NCBI GenBank assembly: GCA_036825615.1
Contig: DAISXY010000001.1
Span: 186,001 to 250,000 of the forward strand
Length of the DNA: 64,000 nt
Reading direction: 5' to 3'
DNA from: JAICXG01 sp036825615
GTDB taxonomy: Bacteria > Verrucomicrobiota > Verrucomicrobiia > Chthoniobacterales > UBA10450
Shown here: positions 16,804 to 25,147 of the stretch, one piece after another
Position numbering within the stretch: the stretch's first letter is position 1
How the letters are laid out: the number at the start of each line of letters is the position of its first letter
Notes under the pieces: generated by a model
What the model saw: the letters and a program-made list of their open reading frames with translations, nothing else
Database searches by the model: none
What the model was told of the DNA's origin: nothing
Position numbers and translations under genes: made by a program

Positions 16804-18771
16804 CTACAGCACGATCTTAAAATGAAAATCCTTTGAAACAGCCAAATTACCGGAAATGTCCATTGATTTTACCCTATAGTGATATTTCACGTTCGGCAAA
16901 AGACCGGTCAAGGTCATGGCATGTGTAAGAACGAGGTTCTGATCAATGTTTGTCGTCGACCCGTAACTGGTCGTCAAGCCATACTCGACCTGAGACGTAG
17001 CTGGTTCGTCCGTATTCCAGGTGATACTAACGCTGCCAGGTGGAATAACAGACGCCACCACCTTTTTGATTACCGGCGCCGTCACATCATTGTGCACGGT
17101 TACAGCCACAGTCGTTGACGTTGTCACATTTCCAGACGGATCCCGCGCAATAGCGGTCAAGCTGTGCGGTCCATCCGAGGCTGTGTTTGTATACCACAGC
17201 AAGCTATAGGGCGCTTTTATGTCTTCGAGCGCCAGATTAGAGCCGTCTAATTCAAACTGGACTCCGACTACACCGACGTCGTCGCTCGCACTGGCCCTTA
17301 TGTTCACTGCGCCGGTTACCGTTGCACCCTTCAATGGGGCCGTAATAGCGATCGTCGGCGGCTCGTTATCCATGCCAGTCTCGCTTTGGGTTGAACACAC
17401 CGTGTTCGAGTAAATTATACGGATGCCATCATTATTATAGACACGGTAGCAGTAGGTGTCGCCTTTCGTCAAACCGGTATCAACATACGAGGTAGTATTT
17501 GGACCCAGGCTATCTAACGCCACCCATTTGGTTGAAGGCAGGACATAACGCTCGACGTTATACCCCACTTCCAACGTAGATATGTCATTCCAGCTCAGGC
17601 TTACCTGTCCAGCAGAAGTGACACCGGTTAATTGCAGAGGGTTGCTGGCGTCAACCGGATTGATCAAGAAGTTGTCCCACAGGCTCAGAATCGATTCATT
17701 GGTCGAGGTCGCATCATCGTCATAAAGCTCGAGATATCTGCTCCCGAACGTGTTATAGGCGAGGGCCAGCCCGTTTGACGGGCTCGTATCTTTCGAATCC
17801 CAATCACATAGGGTGTGCCCATTCCAGGCCCCGCAGGCCTGAAAGCCGACGGAACTGCCGGCTTCGTAGGCGGAATAAAGCCATTGCCCATTGTAATTGT
17901 CAGCGGTAGGCGTTGTGCCTTCAAGAAGCTCCTGCCAGTACCCGATCCGAGGGTTGCTTACACCATCAAACTCGGCATTAATTGCCGGCTGCAGGACCGA
18001 ATTCAGTGGGACGGGATTGTTCGGATCATCCGTCATGCCAAAGAAGGCTATCCACACCGGGATCTTGGGAAAGACATCCTGAACGGCGTGAATATTAGCA
18101 ATGACTGAAGGAATGAAGACATCACGGCTGTAGGGAACACCAGAAATGTCATTCCTGCTGTCGAAAAGGGCGCCAGCTTGTGTGTCGCGCAGGCGCCCAA
18201 CACCGATCACACTTGCCCGGATTCCCGTGACGACGGATTGGTCCTTCAAGGCTGCGCCATTGATCTGATAGCTAGCCAGATTCGTCATAAAGAACTGGTA
18301 TTTCGCTATCGAGGAGGCATCCCATGGCTTTGGCTCAACCTTTTTGCTGCCATTCTGGAGGGTCGCATTGTAAATATCAGTAGCGGCGTTTAGGACATAA
18401 TCTGGTACGTCCTGGGCCTCAATCGACAAGGTCATTTTCTTGCCCGTGCTTTGGAGCTCGCTAACGATTTCCGCCAAATCGGCACAGTTACAATGACCAG
18501 TTCCATCATCCAGGGTTCGCCATTGAGTTCTGATTGCCACCCCTTCTATGTATGGATTGTAAACCGTCGGTGGGACGAAAAATTTGTCCAAATCACCCAA
18601 AATATATATCCCATGAAAGTCATTTTGGGTTACTACGCCGTTGATGTAGGTGGGTGACGCGCTTGCGACATTGCACTGACTCTGAAGTAATATGCTTAAT
18701 ACCAGACCCGCCATCATGCGGGTAATTGGCAGCGGCCCTCCGGCTAAAATTGTACGAATGTTTGCTCTCAT
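16804..18771 (-). CDS. Large secreted protein with Fn3 and Ig-like domains
   Basis: 655 residues. A hydrophobic signal segment (MMAGLVLSILLQ) ends before about residue 40. Residues about 45-370 form a domain with IYILGDLDKFFVPP and AIRTQWRTLDDGTG that looks like a TIM-barrel glycosidase of the beta-galactosidase type, but I cannot place catalytic acids. An Fn3 domain (SLSWNDISTLEVGYNVER), a bacterial Ig-like domain (PPTIAITAPLKGATVTG) and another Fn3/purple-phosphatase-type N-domain (SITWNTDEPATSQVEYG) follow. It is probably a polysaccharide-binding or degrading exoprotein. The gene looks AT-richer than its neighbours and has no CCTAACGA word, consistent with later acquisition (inference). 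Confidence 0.6.
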   Translation of the reverse strand: MRANIRTILAGGPLPITRMMAGLVLSILLQSQCNVASASPTYINGVVTQNDFHGIYILGDLDKFFVPPTVYNPYIEGVAIRTQWRTLDDGTGHCNCADLAEIVSELQSTGKKMTLSIEAQDVPDYVLNAATDIYNATLQNGSKKVEPKPWDASSIAKYQFFMTNLASYQINGAALKDQSVVTGIRASVIGVGRLRDTQAGALFDSRNDISGVPYSRDVFIPSVIANIHAVQDVFPKIPVWIAFFGMTDDPNNPVPLNSVLQPAINAEFDGVSNPRIGYWQELLEGTTPTADNYNGQWLYSAYEAGSSVGFQACGAWNGHTLCDWDSKDTSPSNGLALAYNTFGSRYLELYDDDATSTNESILSLWDNFLINPVDASNPLQLTGVTSAGQVSLSWNDISTLEVGYNVERYVLPSTKWVALDSLGPNTTSYVDTGLTKGDTYCYRVYNNDGIRIIYSNTVCSTQSETGMDNEPPTIAITAPLKGATVTGAVNIRASASDDVGVVGVQFELDGSNLALEDIKAPYSLLWYTNTASDGPHSLTAIARDPSGNVTTSTTVAVTVHNDVTAPVIKKVVASVIPPGSVSITWNTDEPATSQVEYGLTTSYGSTTNIDQNLVLTHAMTLTGLLPNVKYHYRVKSMDISGNLAVSKDFHFKIVL

Positions 18772-19797
18772 AAGTATTTAATTAAAATTTCAATGGCTTT
18801 CACCCACCCTCGTGTTCGATTGCTGAGTCATGCGATTGGTTTGGAAGTGCTCGCTTCGAAGACTTGCACAAAGTCCCGATGCACAAGCTGTGAAATCCCG
18901 GGGCTCTGCCTGCCCGTTGGGTATCTTGCCCTGGTGCGAAACGAAATGAACGGCGCTGGCGCCACGGGCGAGATCGCCTGATGGATTTCGCGGACTGTTT
19001 GCAAATGCTCGCGCAGGGGCCGCTTGAGTTATCAGAAGCAGGGTGACGCGTTCGCGGATGGCTTTGCCGTCGCGATTAGGAGGCACTTCGTCGTTGGAAA
19101 ACAATGATGATGATGACGTAGAGGTTGAGGCATGGTGTGAGTGGTTTGGTTCGGCGGGGGCGCGTATGAAAAGCTGCAGGTGGTGCCCGGGGGCATAGTG
19201 TTTCCTCCGCGTGGAGCAGTTCTGCTAAAGGCGTGTCGGGCCGGGAGTCGTTCCCGTCTTTCGATGCAAGCACGACCGCGCAAAGTTGACACGACACGCC
19301 TTCGTCCGCGCTCGTTCACCGGCAGAACTCCACCGTCACGCGCCACAGCAAAACGCCGCACCTTCCCATCCAGACCGTTCCTGATCATCACCAACCATCA
19401 GCCCTTCGCGATGAATTTGAGTTGCTCCGGTGCTCCAGGGATTAGCCGGCCGCAACCCTCTCCGTTCGGAAAAAACCGGCCCATGCTGAACGGTGTGAAC
19501 GCCCGTGACAAATTACATTTTAATGACAAATCCGCGCCGCCTGTTGGCCAGTGTCGCTAGCCTCTTCTTCTGCCAACGAGGTGACTGCGCCGAAGACCGC
19601 TCGAGAATTGCAGCTGATGAGACGGCTCAGAGCGTCAGAAGACGCCAGATCGTGTGCAGAAACTTTCCCACGCCCTGAGCGCAGGTTCACCATTGTTCCA
19701 AACGCTGCCAAGACAAATTGGAGATCGCGCGGCTACAATGACCCGCCCTGTCCCTTTTGTAACAGTGTCGTTACCGTCGCCCGCTTGACGCGTCTCG
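18772..19797. other. Gene-poor 1-kb region
   Basis: About 1 kb between divergently oriented secreted-protein genes. Open frames here have no recognisable motifs and overlap each other on both strands. An 11-bp inverted pair (AAGGCGTGTCG at 19228-19238, CGACACGCCTT at 19292-19302) could form a long hairpin. The right end holds the operator-like palindrome at 19759-19774. It may contain a decayed gene, but I cannot identify one. Confidence 0.4.
19759..19774. promoter_or_regulatory. Operator-like palindrome GTAACA-N4-CGTTAC
   Basis: GTAACAGTGTCGTTAC lies 47 bp upstream of the ATG at 19822. It differs by one base from the palindrome GTAACA-N4-TGTTAC found twice upstream of the ferritin-like gene. 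Similar spacing to the start codon at both genes suggests binding of one regulator. Confidence 0.55.
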
Positions 19798-19821
19798 ATG
19801 CAGCTTGTCACGCTCCAGCTT

Positions 19822-20985
19822 ATGCGTGCTTCAATTACTTCTGCCACGATGTGTCTGCGCCAGTTCCTTGCGTATTGCTTCTGGGTTTGCCTTGCCTTCT
19901 CGGCTCAGGCTGAGCAGCCGGCTGTGGGCCCGAATGGCATCATCGTGCAAAGCAGGTTCGGCGGCCAAATCTTCGGCTTCGACACCGATCAGAACGGCAC
20001 TGAAGGGGTCCTCGCCGAATCGCAACGGCTCCAAAACGGAATGGTTCTCGCGGCGGTCGAGACCTTCGACCAGGCTACGGGTCAGATTCTCAAAGTCGTC
20101 GCCAAAACTCTCACAGACGATGACGATTTCATTTGTCTCGGGGTCGCTGGTAACTCGATCGGCCTGATCGAGCGCGAACAGGTCGTGGGCAGCTTCCAGG
20201 TCCGACGCACCTTTCACACCATCAATCCGCTGAGCACGAACCGGTTCAACGGCCGCTGGAAGCCACCGGTCGGCACTGACCACCTCGTGGAGTTAGTTAG
20301 TCGTAACCAGGGCACCCAGAATGCCGTCTGGACGATTGACCTAAGCGGCAGCTTCATGCCGACGGTATTCAGCACCGATGTCGGCGCCAACACCTTCGGC
20401 CCGGTTATCTCCATCAGCGATCCCGATTTCAGTAACTCCCCCGATCCTGGCTTCGCCTACGACCCAGTGCGCAACCGCGCCATTCTGGGCCACGCCTTTC
20501 TCGGCAATCCATTTATCGCCGGCTGGATGGCAACGGTCGATCTCAGCGCCGGCACGTTTAGCAAGTTCCGCGGCGTCGGCGTCGGCGACGTCAATGGACT
20601 TGCCTATGACCCGACGAGCGACACGGCCTGTACTACGACGGAGATTGATTTCAGCGTTTCCTTTTATAACATCGCGAGCCAGAGCGGTTTCAAAGAACCG
20701 CTTCCCGGGGCAACCCAGCAATTCTTCTCCGGGGCTGATGTCCAGTTCGACGCGGTGAACAAACTCTTTCTTGTCGCCCAGGAACACTCCAGCACGGCTG
20801 GGACCGGTAGCAGTATTCACGTCTACGACCTCTCCGGCAATCTTATCGAGTCACTCAATGGCTTTAATTTCTCCAACGCGTTCAACGTCATCCCTGCCCA
20901 TATCGCATTTAAGCCCAGTACCCGCACCGGCTTCATTGATGGGCCCGATGAAGGCGTGACCCAGCTCCAGGGCTTCACTTATTAG
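19822..20985 (+). CDS. Secreted protein of unknown function, propeller-like
   Basis: About 387 residues from the ATG at 19822 (an ATG at 19798 would add 8). A signal peptide (FLAYCFWVCLAFSAQA) with an AQA cleavage site is clear. The mature protein has repeated short motifs typical of strand-rich propeller folds (NGIIVQSRFGGQIFGFDTD, DVNGLAYDPTSDT, HIAFKPSTRTG). No catalytic motif is visible. It converges with the ferritin-like gene at 21105 and shares with it an upstream GTAACA palindrome, so the two probably respond to the same signal. Function unknown. Confidence 0.6.
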   Translation: MRASITSATMCLRQFLAYCFWVCLAFSAQAEQPAVGPNGIIVQSRFGGQIFGFDTDQNGTEGVLAESQRLQNGMVLAAVETFDQATGQILKVVAKTLTDDDDFICLGVAGNSIGLIEREQVVGSFQVRRTFHTINPLSTNRFNGRWKPPVGTDHLVELVSRNQGTQNAVWTIDLSGSFMPTVFSTDVGANTFGPVISISDPDFSNSPDPGFAYDPVRNRAILGHAFLGNPFIAGWMATVDLSAGTFSKFRGVGVGDVNGLAYDPTSDTACTTTEIDFSVSFYNIASQSGFKEPLPGATQQFFSGADVQFDAVNKLFLVAQEHSSTAGTGSSIHVYDLSGNLIESLNGFNFSNAFNVIPAHIAFKPSTRTGFIDGPDEGVTQLQGFTY

Positions 20986-21012
20986 TCAAGCCTTGCAATT
21001 TCAGCCGGTGCC

Positions 21013-21052
21013 GGCGTTGGCGCGAAGGCACTGTGGTGCCCGCGCCCACGCC
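21013..21052. terminator. Strong hairpin between convergent genes
   Basis: GGCGTTGGCGCG (21013-21024) pairs with CGCGCCCACGCC (21041-21052) with one mismatch, and an inner GGCAC/GTGCC stem extends it. Its placement between two convergent genes suggests a bidirectional terminator, though no U-run follows. Confidence 0.5.
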
Positions 21053-21104
21053 GATAATTGTGCCGTTGGTTATTGAGTGACTGTTGTCAGATTGCTCCCT
21101 TACA

Positions 21105-22283
21105 TTAGAAACCGCGCTTCGCATGGTCGGCCTCCTCTGCCAGTTGGGTCATGTAGGCAAAGAAAGCGGGCGATTGGCCAATGAAAAGGCCCATATCTGT
21201 CAGGAACTGCAGCGTAGCCGTTGCGATCCCATCTGTATTTGTTGGCCGAATGATCGAAACAATCGGGAGGCTTCGGTCAATGAATGGACAGGGCTCGGGC
21301 ATGATGAGAGCCTTGTCAAAGAGCTCGTTCTCCACCTCTAAGTCCGGAAACCGTACTCTAACTCCTGTCACCGGATCGACCGCCGTGAGCGCCGGCACAT
21401 TTCCCGCCTTATCCGACCAGGTTTGAAAGTGCATGGTCTCAGTCGGCCCGATACTGATGAGAATACGCAGCACCTCCACATTGGTCGCCCTTTGCGCCAG
21501 CGCCGGGTAGAGGCTGTTGCCGCCCTGTTCGATGGTGGGGAAGTGGAAGGCCGCCGTGTTCGCGATCGCCTGGAGGAATTTGGGGTCGTTCGTGTCCGCA
21601 TCAGTGCGAGGAATCGCGGTGTGCTGGTTTACGGCCAGCGTTGGGACCGCCTGCGGGAAGACATGATCTGGATCGAGATCAGGGTTAAACCTGTCGTCGC
21701 GATACCGGGTCCACCAACTCGTATCCAAGGTCAGCTGAGTCAGGTTAGTCAGCCGTTTCCCTATCAACGCCTGGTTGACTCCAGTCGCCGTGCTCCCCAT
21801 CAGAGTGCGAAAAGCGTCGAGATTGGCTGGCGCCGCGCCCTTTGAGATCAGATAGGCGTTCAGGAACGTGTGATGAGTAATCTCATCATCGGTGTTATCA
21901 TGAATGTAGTCGGGCATATCATCATCCAGGACCTCGAGGGCACTGGTGTAAGCTTCATTGCCCGTGCCGCCCGGCACCTCGTCGTCCTGGATTCCACCAA
22001 GCTCATTGTATTGGATCCAAAAGTCGGCCTCGAGCAGCTCCAGCGCCGCTGGGAAGCGGAGCAGAGCCGCATCTCCCGGTGTCAGAAAGTTCCTGGCTTC
22101 GGCGGTGCGGAGACTGGTCAACAGTCCTGCACCCATTGTTCCCGCTCCTAAGGCGACGGTTTTGCCGAGAAAGGAGCGACGACTGATAAATCTCTTTCGA
22201 GATTTGCTCTCAAGGACCCCCTCGAGAGAGAGATTTTCGTTGTTATTAGAATCATTCAGACCTTGCTTGGTTATCGCTTTCAT
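21105..22283 (-). CDS. Tat-exported ferritin-like domain protein
   Basis: 392 residues. A twin-arginine signal (SRRSFLGKTVALGAGTMGAG) at about residues 34-55 indicates export of a folded, probably metal-loaded protein. The mature part has ferritin-like helices with candidate ligands in ALELLEADFW, DDEITHHTFLNAY and GPTETMHFQTW, the pattern of the Ferritin_2 family. Proteins of this family are common in soil bacteria and often stress-linked; the activity is unproven. Two GTAACA-N4-TGTTAC palindromes lie 46 and 98 bp upstream. It faces the secreted protein gene ending at 20985. Confidence 0.75.
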   Translation of the reverse strand: MKAITKQGLNDSNNNENLSLEGVLESKSRKRFISRRSFLGKTVALGAGTMGAGLLTSLRTAEARNFLTPGDAALLRFPAALELLEADFWIQYNELGGIQDDEVPGGTGNEAYTSALEVLDDDMPDYIHDNTDDEITHHTFLNAYLISKGAAPANLDAFRTLMGSTATGVNQALIGKRLTNLTQLTLDTSWWTRYRDDRFNPDLDPDHVFPQAVPTLAVNQHTAIPRTDADTNDPKFLQAIANTAAFHFPTIEQGGNSLYPALAQRATNVEVLRILISIGPTETMHFQTWSDKAGNVPALTAVDPVTGVRVRFPDLEVENELFDKALIMPEPCPFIDRSLPIVSIIRPTNTDGIATATLQFLTDMGLFIGQSPAFFAYMTQLAEEADHAKRGF

Positions 22284-22329
22284 GCCTGTAGAATCGTGCG
22301 CGTTCCGAGAGGCGCGCTATCTGACGAAA

Positions 22330-22345
22330 GTAACAAGGTTGTTAC
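22330..22345. promoter_or_regulatory. Operator-like palindrome GTAACA-N4-TGTTAC (proximal)
   Basis: GTAACAAGGTTGTTAC is an inverted repeat with perfect 6-bp arms, 46 bp upstream of the ferritin-like gene start. A second copy begins 52 bp further upstream, close to five helical turns, so both would lie on the same DNA face. Confidence 0.65.
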
Positions 22346-22381
22346 GCGCAGATATGACTTCGAGTAGCAGCAACCACAAAA

Positions 22382-22397
22382 GTAACAGGCTTGTTAC
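22382..22397. promoter_or_regulatory. Operator-like palindrome GTAACA-N4-TGTTAC (distal)
   Basis: GTAACAGGCTTGTTAC repeats the proximal site with the same arms. The shared flanking AAA before and CG after both copies suggests an extended site. Confidence 0.65.
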
Positions 22398-22634
22398 GTT
22401 ATCGAACGAGGATAGATTCCGGGTCAACGGCGAACTCGTTTCAGTTACTCGCCGGCACTAGGACTCTGTTTCGATGATGGCGGCGATTTTGCAGGAAGAA
22501 TTTCTATACAGGCGCGGATCTTATGTGATACACCGCTGTTTTCACCGGAACGTTCGACCGCGGTTGGGGTAAGCAAATTGAATGGCGAGCGGTAAACGCC
22601 GGTAAAATTCCGATCGCCATTCCGGGTGCATAAA

Positions 22635-22705
22635 CGATCCACAGATTGACGGAGAAGCACGCAGATGAAAAAAACCTGCGGAAATCTGCGTCCATCTGTG
22701 GATCG
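22635..22705. repeat. Palindromic ATCCACAGAT...ATCTGTGGAT element
   Basis: Outer arms CGATCCACAGAT (22635-22646) and ATCTGTGGATCG (22694-22705) are perfect, and inner arms ACGCAGAT (22659-22666) and ATCTGCGT (22684-22691) also pair. Repeats of this text are familiar as dispersed intergenic palindromes in Verrucomicrobiota and neighbouring phyla. It lies in the leader of the pilus-like operon. Confidence 0.75.
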
Positions 22706-22801
22706 CAACCTTTACCCTTCTGCAGCGTCGAGGACGAAGGACGGGAAAATCCAGCCGCGGCCGACGTAAAATTCTCGCCTTCCCGCTTCGTTTCGTCTCA
22801 A

Positions 22802-23380
22802 ATGCGGCGGTTGATGCATTACAAAATTGCCCTCACGATCTCTTCCACCCTTCTGGCGGCTTTCCTTTCTGCCCAAACCCGGCCTGACGATTTTCGCGTC
22901 ACGAAAGTTTCGCGCGATCTCGTGACCACACCCGACTACACCTACTCCGGCGGGGAACAACTGCGCAGTCCGCGCGAGCGCTGGGCGCGAGTGGAAGTGC
23001 AGTTTTCGGCCGCGCCCGCGTTCACCGATGAACTTACATTCAGGTATTACATCCTGATTGCGGGCAAGGTGCTGACCGGCGAAGTCACACACGTCAACAT
23101 CCTTGGCGGACGCGAGCTTTACTCGGTTATCTATGTGCCACCGCATGCCCTCAGTTACTTCCTGCAAAATCGCGCCGCGACGACAAACGCGATCGAGAAC
23201 GTGGCCGTGCAGATCATACAGAAAGGGGAAGTTAGAGACCAGTTTATGATGGCGCGCGCCCGGCCGGACTGGTTTACAACCATGCCCACGCTGGCCGGCT
23301 TTCTCCTGAACAAGAACGAGACGCCCTTTGCGCCGCTCTTCTGGGATCGCTACGAGCAGATCAAACCTTCCGGCCGTTGA
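22802..23380 (+). CDS. Amuc_1102-family pilus-like protein
   Basis: About 192 residues from the ATG at 22802 (a second ATG at 22814 fits the signal peptide equally well). A signal peptide (YKIALTISSTLLAAFLSAQT) precedes a strand-rich domain with RARPDWFTTMPTLAGFLLNK near the end. The identification rests on gene order and size: it opens the five-gene set matching Akkermansia Amuc_1102-1098. The Akkermansia orthologue is reported to have a fold with an immunoglobulin-like component and no known enzyme activity. The PilM-like gene begins 15 bp downstream. The longer frame from 22646 is rejected because it would translate a dispersed repeat. Confidence 0.75.
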   Translation: MRRLMHYKIALTISSTLLAAFLSAQTRPDDFRVTKVSRDLVTTPDYTYSGGEQLRSPRERWARVEVQFSAAPAFTDELTFRYYILIAGKVLTGEVTHVNILGGRELYSVIYVPPHALSYFLQNRAATTNAIENVAVQIIQKGEVRDQFMMARARPDWFTTMPTLAGFLLNKNETPFAPLFWDRYEQIKPSGR

Positions 23381-23395
23381 TCGTATTCCCCCGCC

Positions 23396-25147
23396 GTGGC
23401 CTCACGCATCGTTAGTCTCAATCTCGGATCGCAAACGTTAGGCATGGCTGAGTTCCAAGCCCAGCCGAACGGCGGCCTGATCCTGGCCGGTTACTCTCTG
23501 CGCGAGCTGCTCTCCGATCCGGCGGCCGAAGTCGACCGGGCCCAGCTCATCGCCGAGACGCTGCCGGGAATGATGCGCCAACTCGGCATTCGCCCGGGCC
23601 CGGCGAATTACGCAGTTTCCGGGCAGTGGGTGTTCGCCCGATTCGTGAAACTGCCGGCCGTCGATGAGGAAAAGATCGACCGGATCATCACTTTCGAGGC
23701 GCAGCAGAATGTCCCCTTCCCGATCAATGAAGTGGTATGGGATTATCAACTCGTCGGCTCGGGTGCAAACAAAGAAGTGGAAGTGGAAGTGGTGCTGGTC
23801 GCGATCAAGGCGGACCTGCTCGAGAACATCAACGCCGCGGTCGAGAGCGCAGGTTTGCAGACAACGCGGGTGGAAGTGGCGACGATGGCGCTCTACAACG
23901 CGTTTCGCTTCAACTACAGCGAATTGAGCGGCTGCTCCTTACTCATCGACATCGGGGCGCGCACCACCAATCTCCTTTTTGTCGAGCCGGGAAAAATTTT
24001 CTGCCGTAGCATTCCGATCGGCGGCAGTTCGATCACCTCTGCGATTGCAAAGGAATTCAGCGAGCCGTTCGCCGCGGCGGAATTGCGCAAGATCCACGAC
24101 GGATTCGTTAGTCTGGGCGGAGCTTGCGCGGACGCGGCCGAGCCAGACGCGGCGCGGGTCTCGAAACTCGTGCGCAACACCATGACGCGGCTGCAGGCGG
24201 AGGTGGCGCGCTCGATCAGCTTTTATCGCACCCAGCAGCACGGCACTCAGCCCGAGCGCGTCTTTCTTTGCGGCGGAACGGTCACGACGCCGTACCTGCG
24301 CGAGTTTTTCCACGAGAAACTGCAGTGGCCGATCGAGTTCTTTAATCCGCTCCGCAATGTCAGCATCGGCCAAGGCGTGTCACTGGAAGAAGTCTCGCGC
24401 TCCGCGCATTTGTTAGGCGAACTGGTCGGCCTCGCGTTGCGCAGCACGATGACCTGCCCAATGGAGCTCAACCTGCGGCCGGAGAACGTCGTCCGACGGC
24501 AGCAGCTCGCGCAGCGCCAGCCTTTCCTTATTCTGGCGGCGGCTTGCTTCATTCTCGGGTTGCTGGCGTGGGGATTTTATTTTGCGCGCGCCGCCCGTGT
24601 CCAATCGCAGGTAGTGGAAAGCTACGCCGGCGATCTCGCGCGAATGCACCAATTCGAGACTCAGCTGAATCAGCTCCGGCGCGAAACCGCCGCCCTCGAC
24701 GAGGTGGCCACGCCGCTCCTCGCCGCGATCAGCGACCGCGGGGCGTGGTCGCGGATTCTCGATGATCTGAACGCGCGGCTCCCGGAGGAAAATATCTGGA
24801 TCACCGAACTGGCGCCGAGTTCTGGTGGAAGAATCATTGCGCCCGCAGCCGGCGGAGGCGGAGTGATCCACGCGGCTGAGGTCAACGACCCCGGCTACAA
24901 ACGTGGAGTTGGGACGACGGCAGCGCCGATGATCGACGGCGTCTTCATCAAAGGCCTTTATCTTTCGAACCCGAAGCAGCAGGAAATCGTGGTCGATTAT
25001 TTCCGGAACCTGCTCGATTCGCCCGTCTTCGATGTAAAGCCGAACGAGCAGGCGGACGTGATCAAGCCCAGCACACCAACAAGCACGGAATGGGCTTATC
25101 CCTATGAGCTGCGGCTGAAGCTGCGCGAACCTTTTGCCCTGCCATGA
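23396..25147 (+). CDS. Amuc_1101-family PilM-PilN-like pilus assembly protein
   Basis: 583 residues from a GTG. Residues 1-350 are an actin-like PilM/FtsA ATPase (SLNLGSQTLGMAEF, LLIDIGARTTNLLFVEPG, VFLCGGTVTTPYLREFF). A transmembrane helix at about 375-396 (FLILAAACFILGLLAWGFYF) leads into a coiled coil and a periplasmic PilN-like domain (SRILDDLNARLPEENIWI). PilM normally sits in the cytoplasm and holds the PilN N-terminus; here both appear in one chain. The gene overlaps the next by ATGA, so translation is probably coupled. Confidence 0.85.
   Translation: MASRIVSLNLGSQTLGMAEFQAQPNGGLILAGYSLRELLSDPAAEVDRAQLIAETLPGMMRQLGIRPGPANYAVSGQWVFARFVKLPAVDEEKIDRIITFEAQQNVPFPINEVVWDYQLVGSGANKEVEVEVVLVAIKADLLENINAAVESAGLQTTRVEVATMALYNAFRFNYSELSGCSLLIDIGARTTNLLFVEPGKIFCRSIPIGGSSITSAIAKEFSEPFAAAELRKIHDGFVSLGGACADAAEPDAARVSKLVRNTMTRLQAEVARSISFYRTQQHGTQPERVFLCGGTVTTPYLREFFHEKLQWPIEFFNPLRNVSIGQGVSLEEVSRSAHLLGELVGLALRSTMTCPMELNLRPENVVRRQQLAQRQPFLILAAACFILGLLAWGFYFARAARVQSQVVESYAGDLARMHQFETQLNQLRRETAALDEVATPLLAAISDRGAWSRILDDLNARLPEENIWITELAPSSGGRIIAPAAGGGGVIHAAEVNDPGYKRGVGTTAAPMIDGVFIKGLYLSNPKQQEIVVDYFRNLLDSPVFDVKPNEQADVIKPSTPTSTEWAYPYELRLKLREPFALP

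Larger units (their letters stand above)
22284..22801. other. Intergenic region before the pilus-like operon
   Basis: Besides the two operator-like palindromes and the repeat at 22635-22705, this 518-bp stretch shows no credible gene. Frames crossing it, including a 5' extension of the first pilus gene from 22646, translate repeat sequence. The operon promoter is expected between 22706 and 22801. Confidence 0.45.

Noticed and set aside
19141..19560. 139-residue frame in the gene-poor region
   Set aside because: No recognisable motif, biased composition and overlapping frames on both strands.
22646..22801. N-terminal extension of the first pilus gene
   Set aside because: It would translate the dispersed ATCCACAGAT palindrome and push the signal peptide inside the protein.
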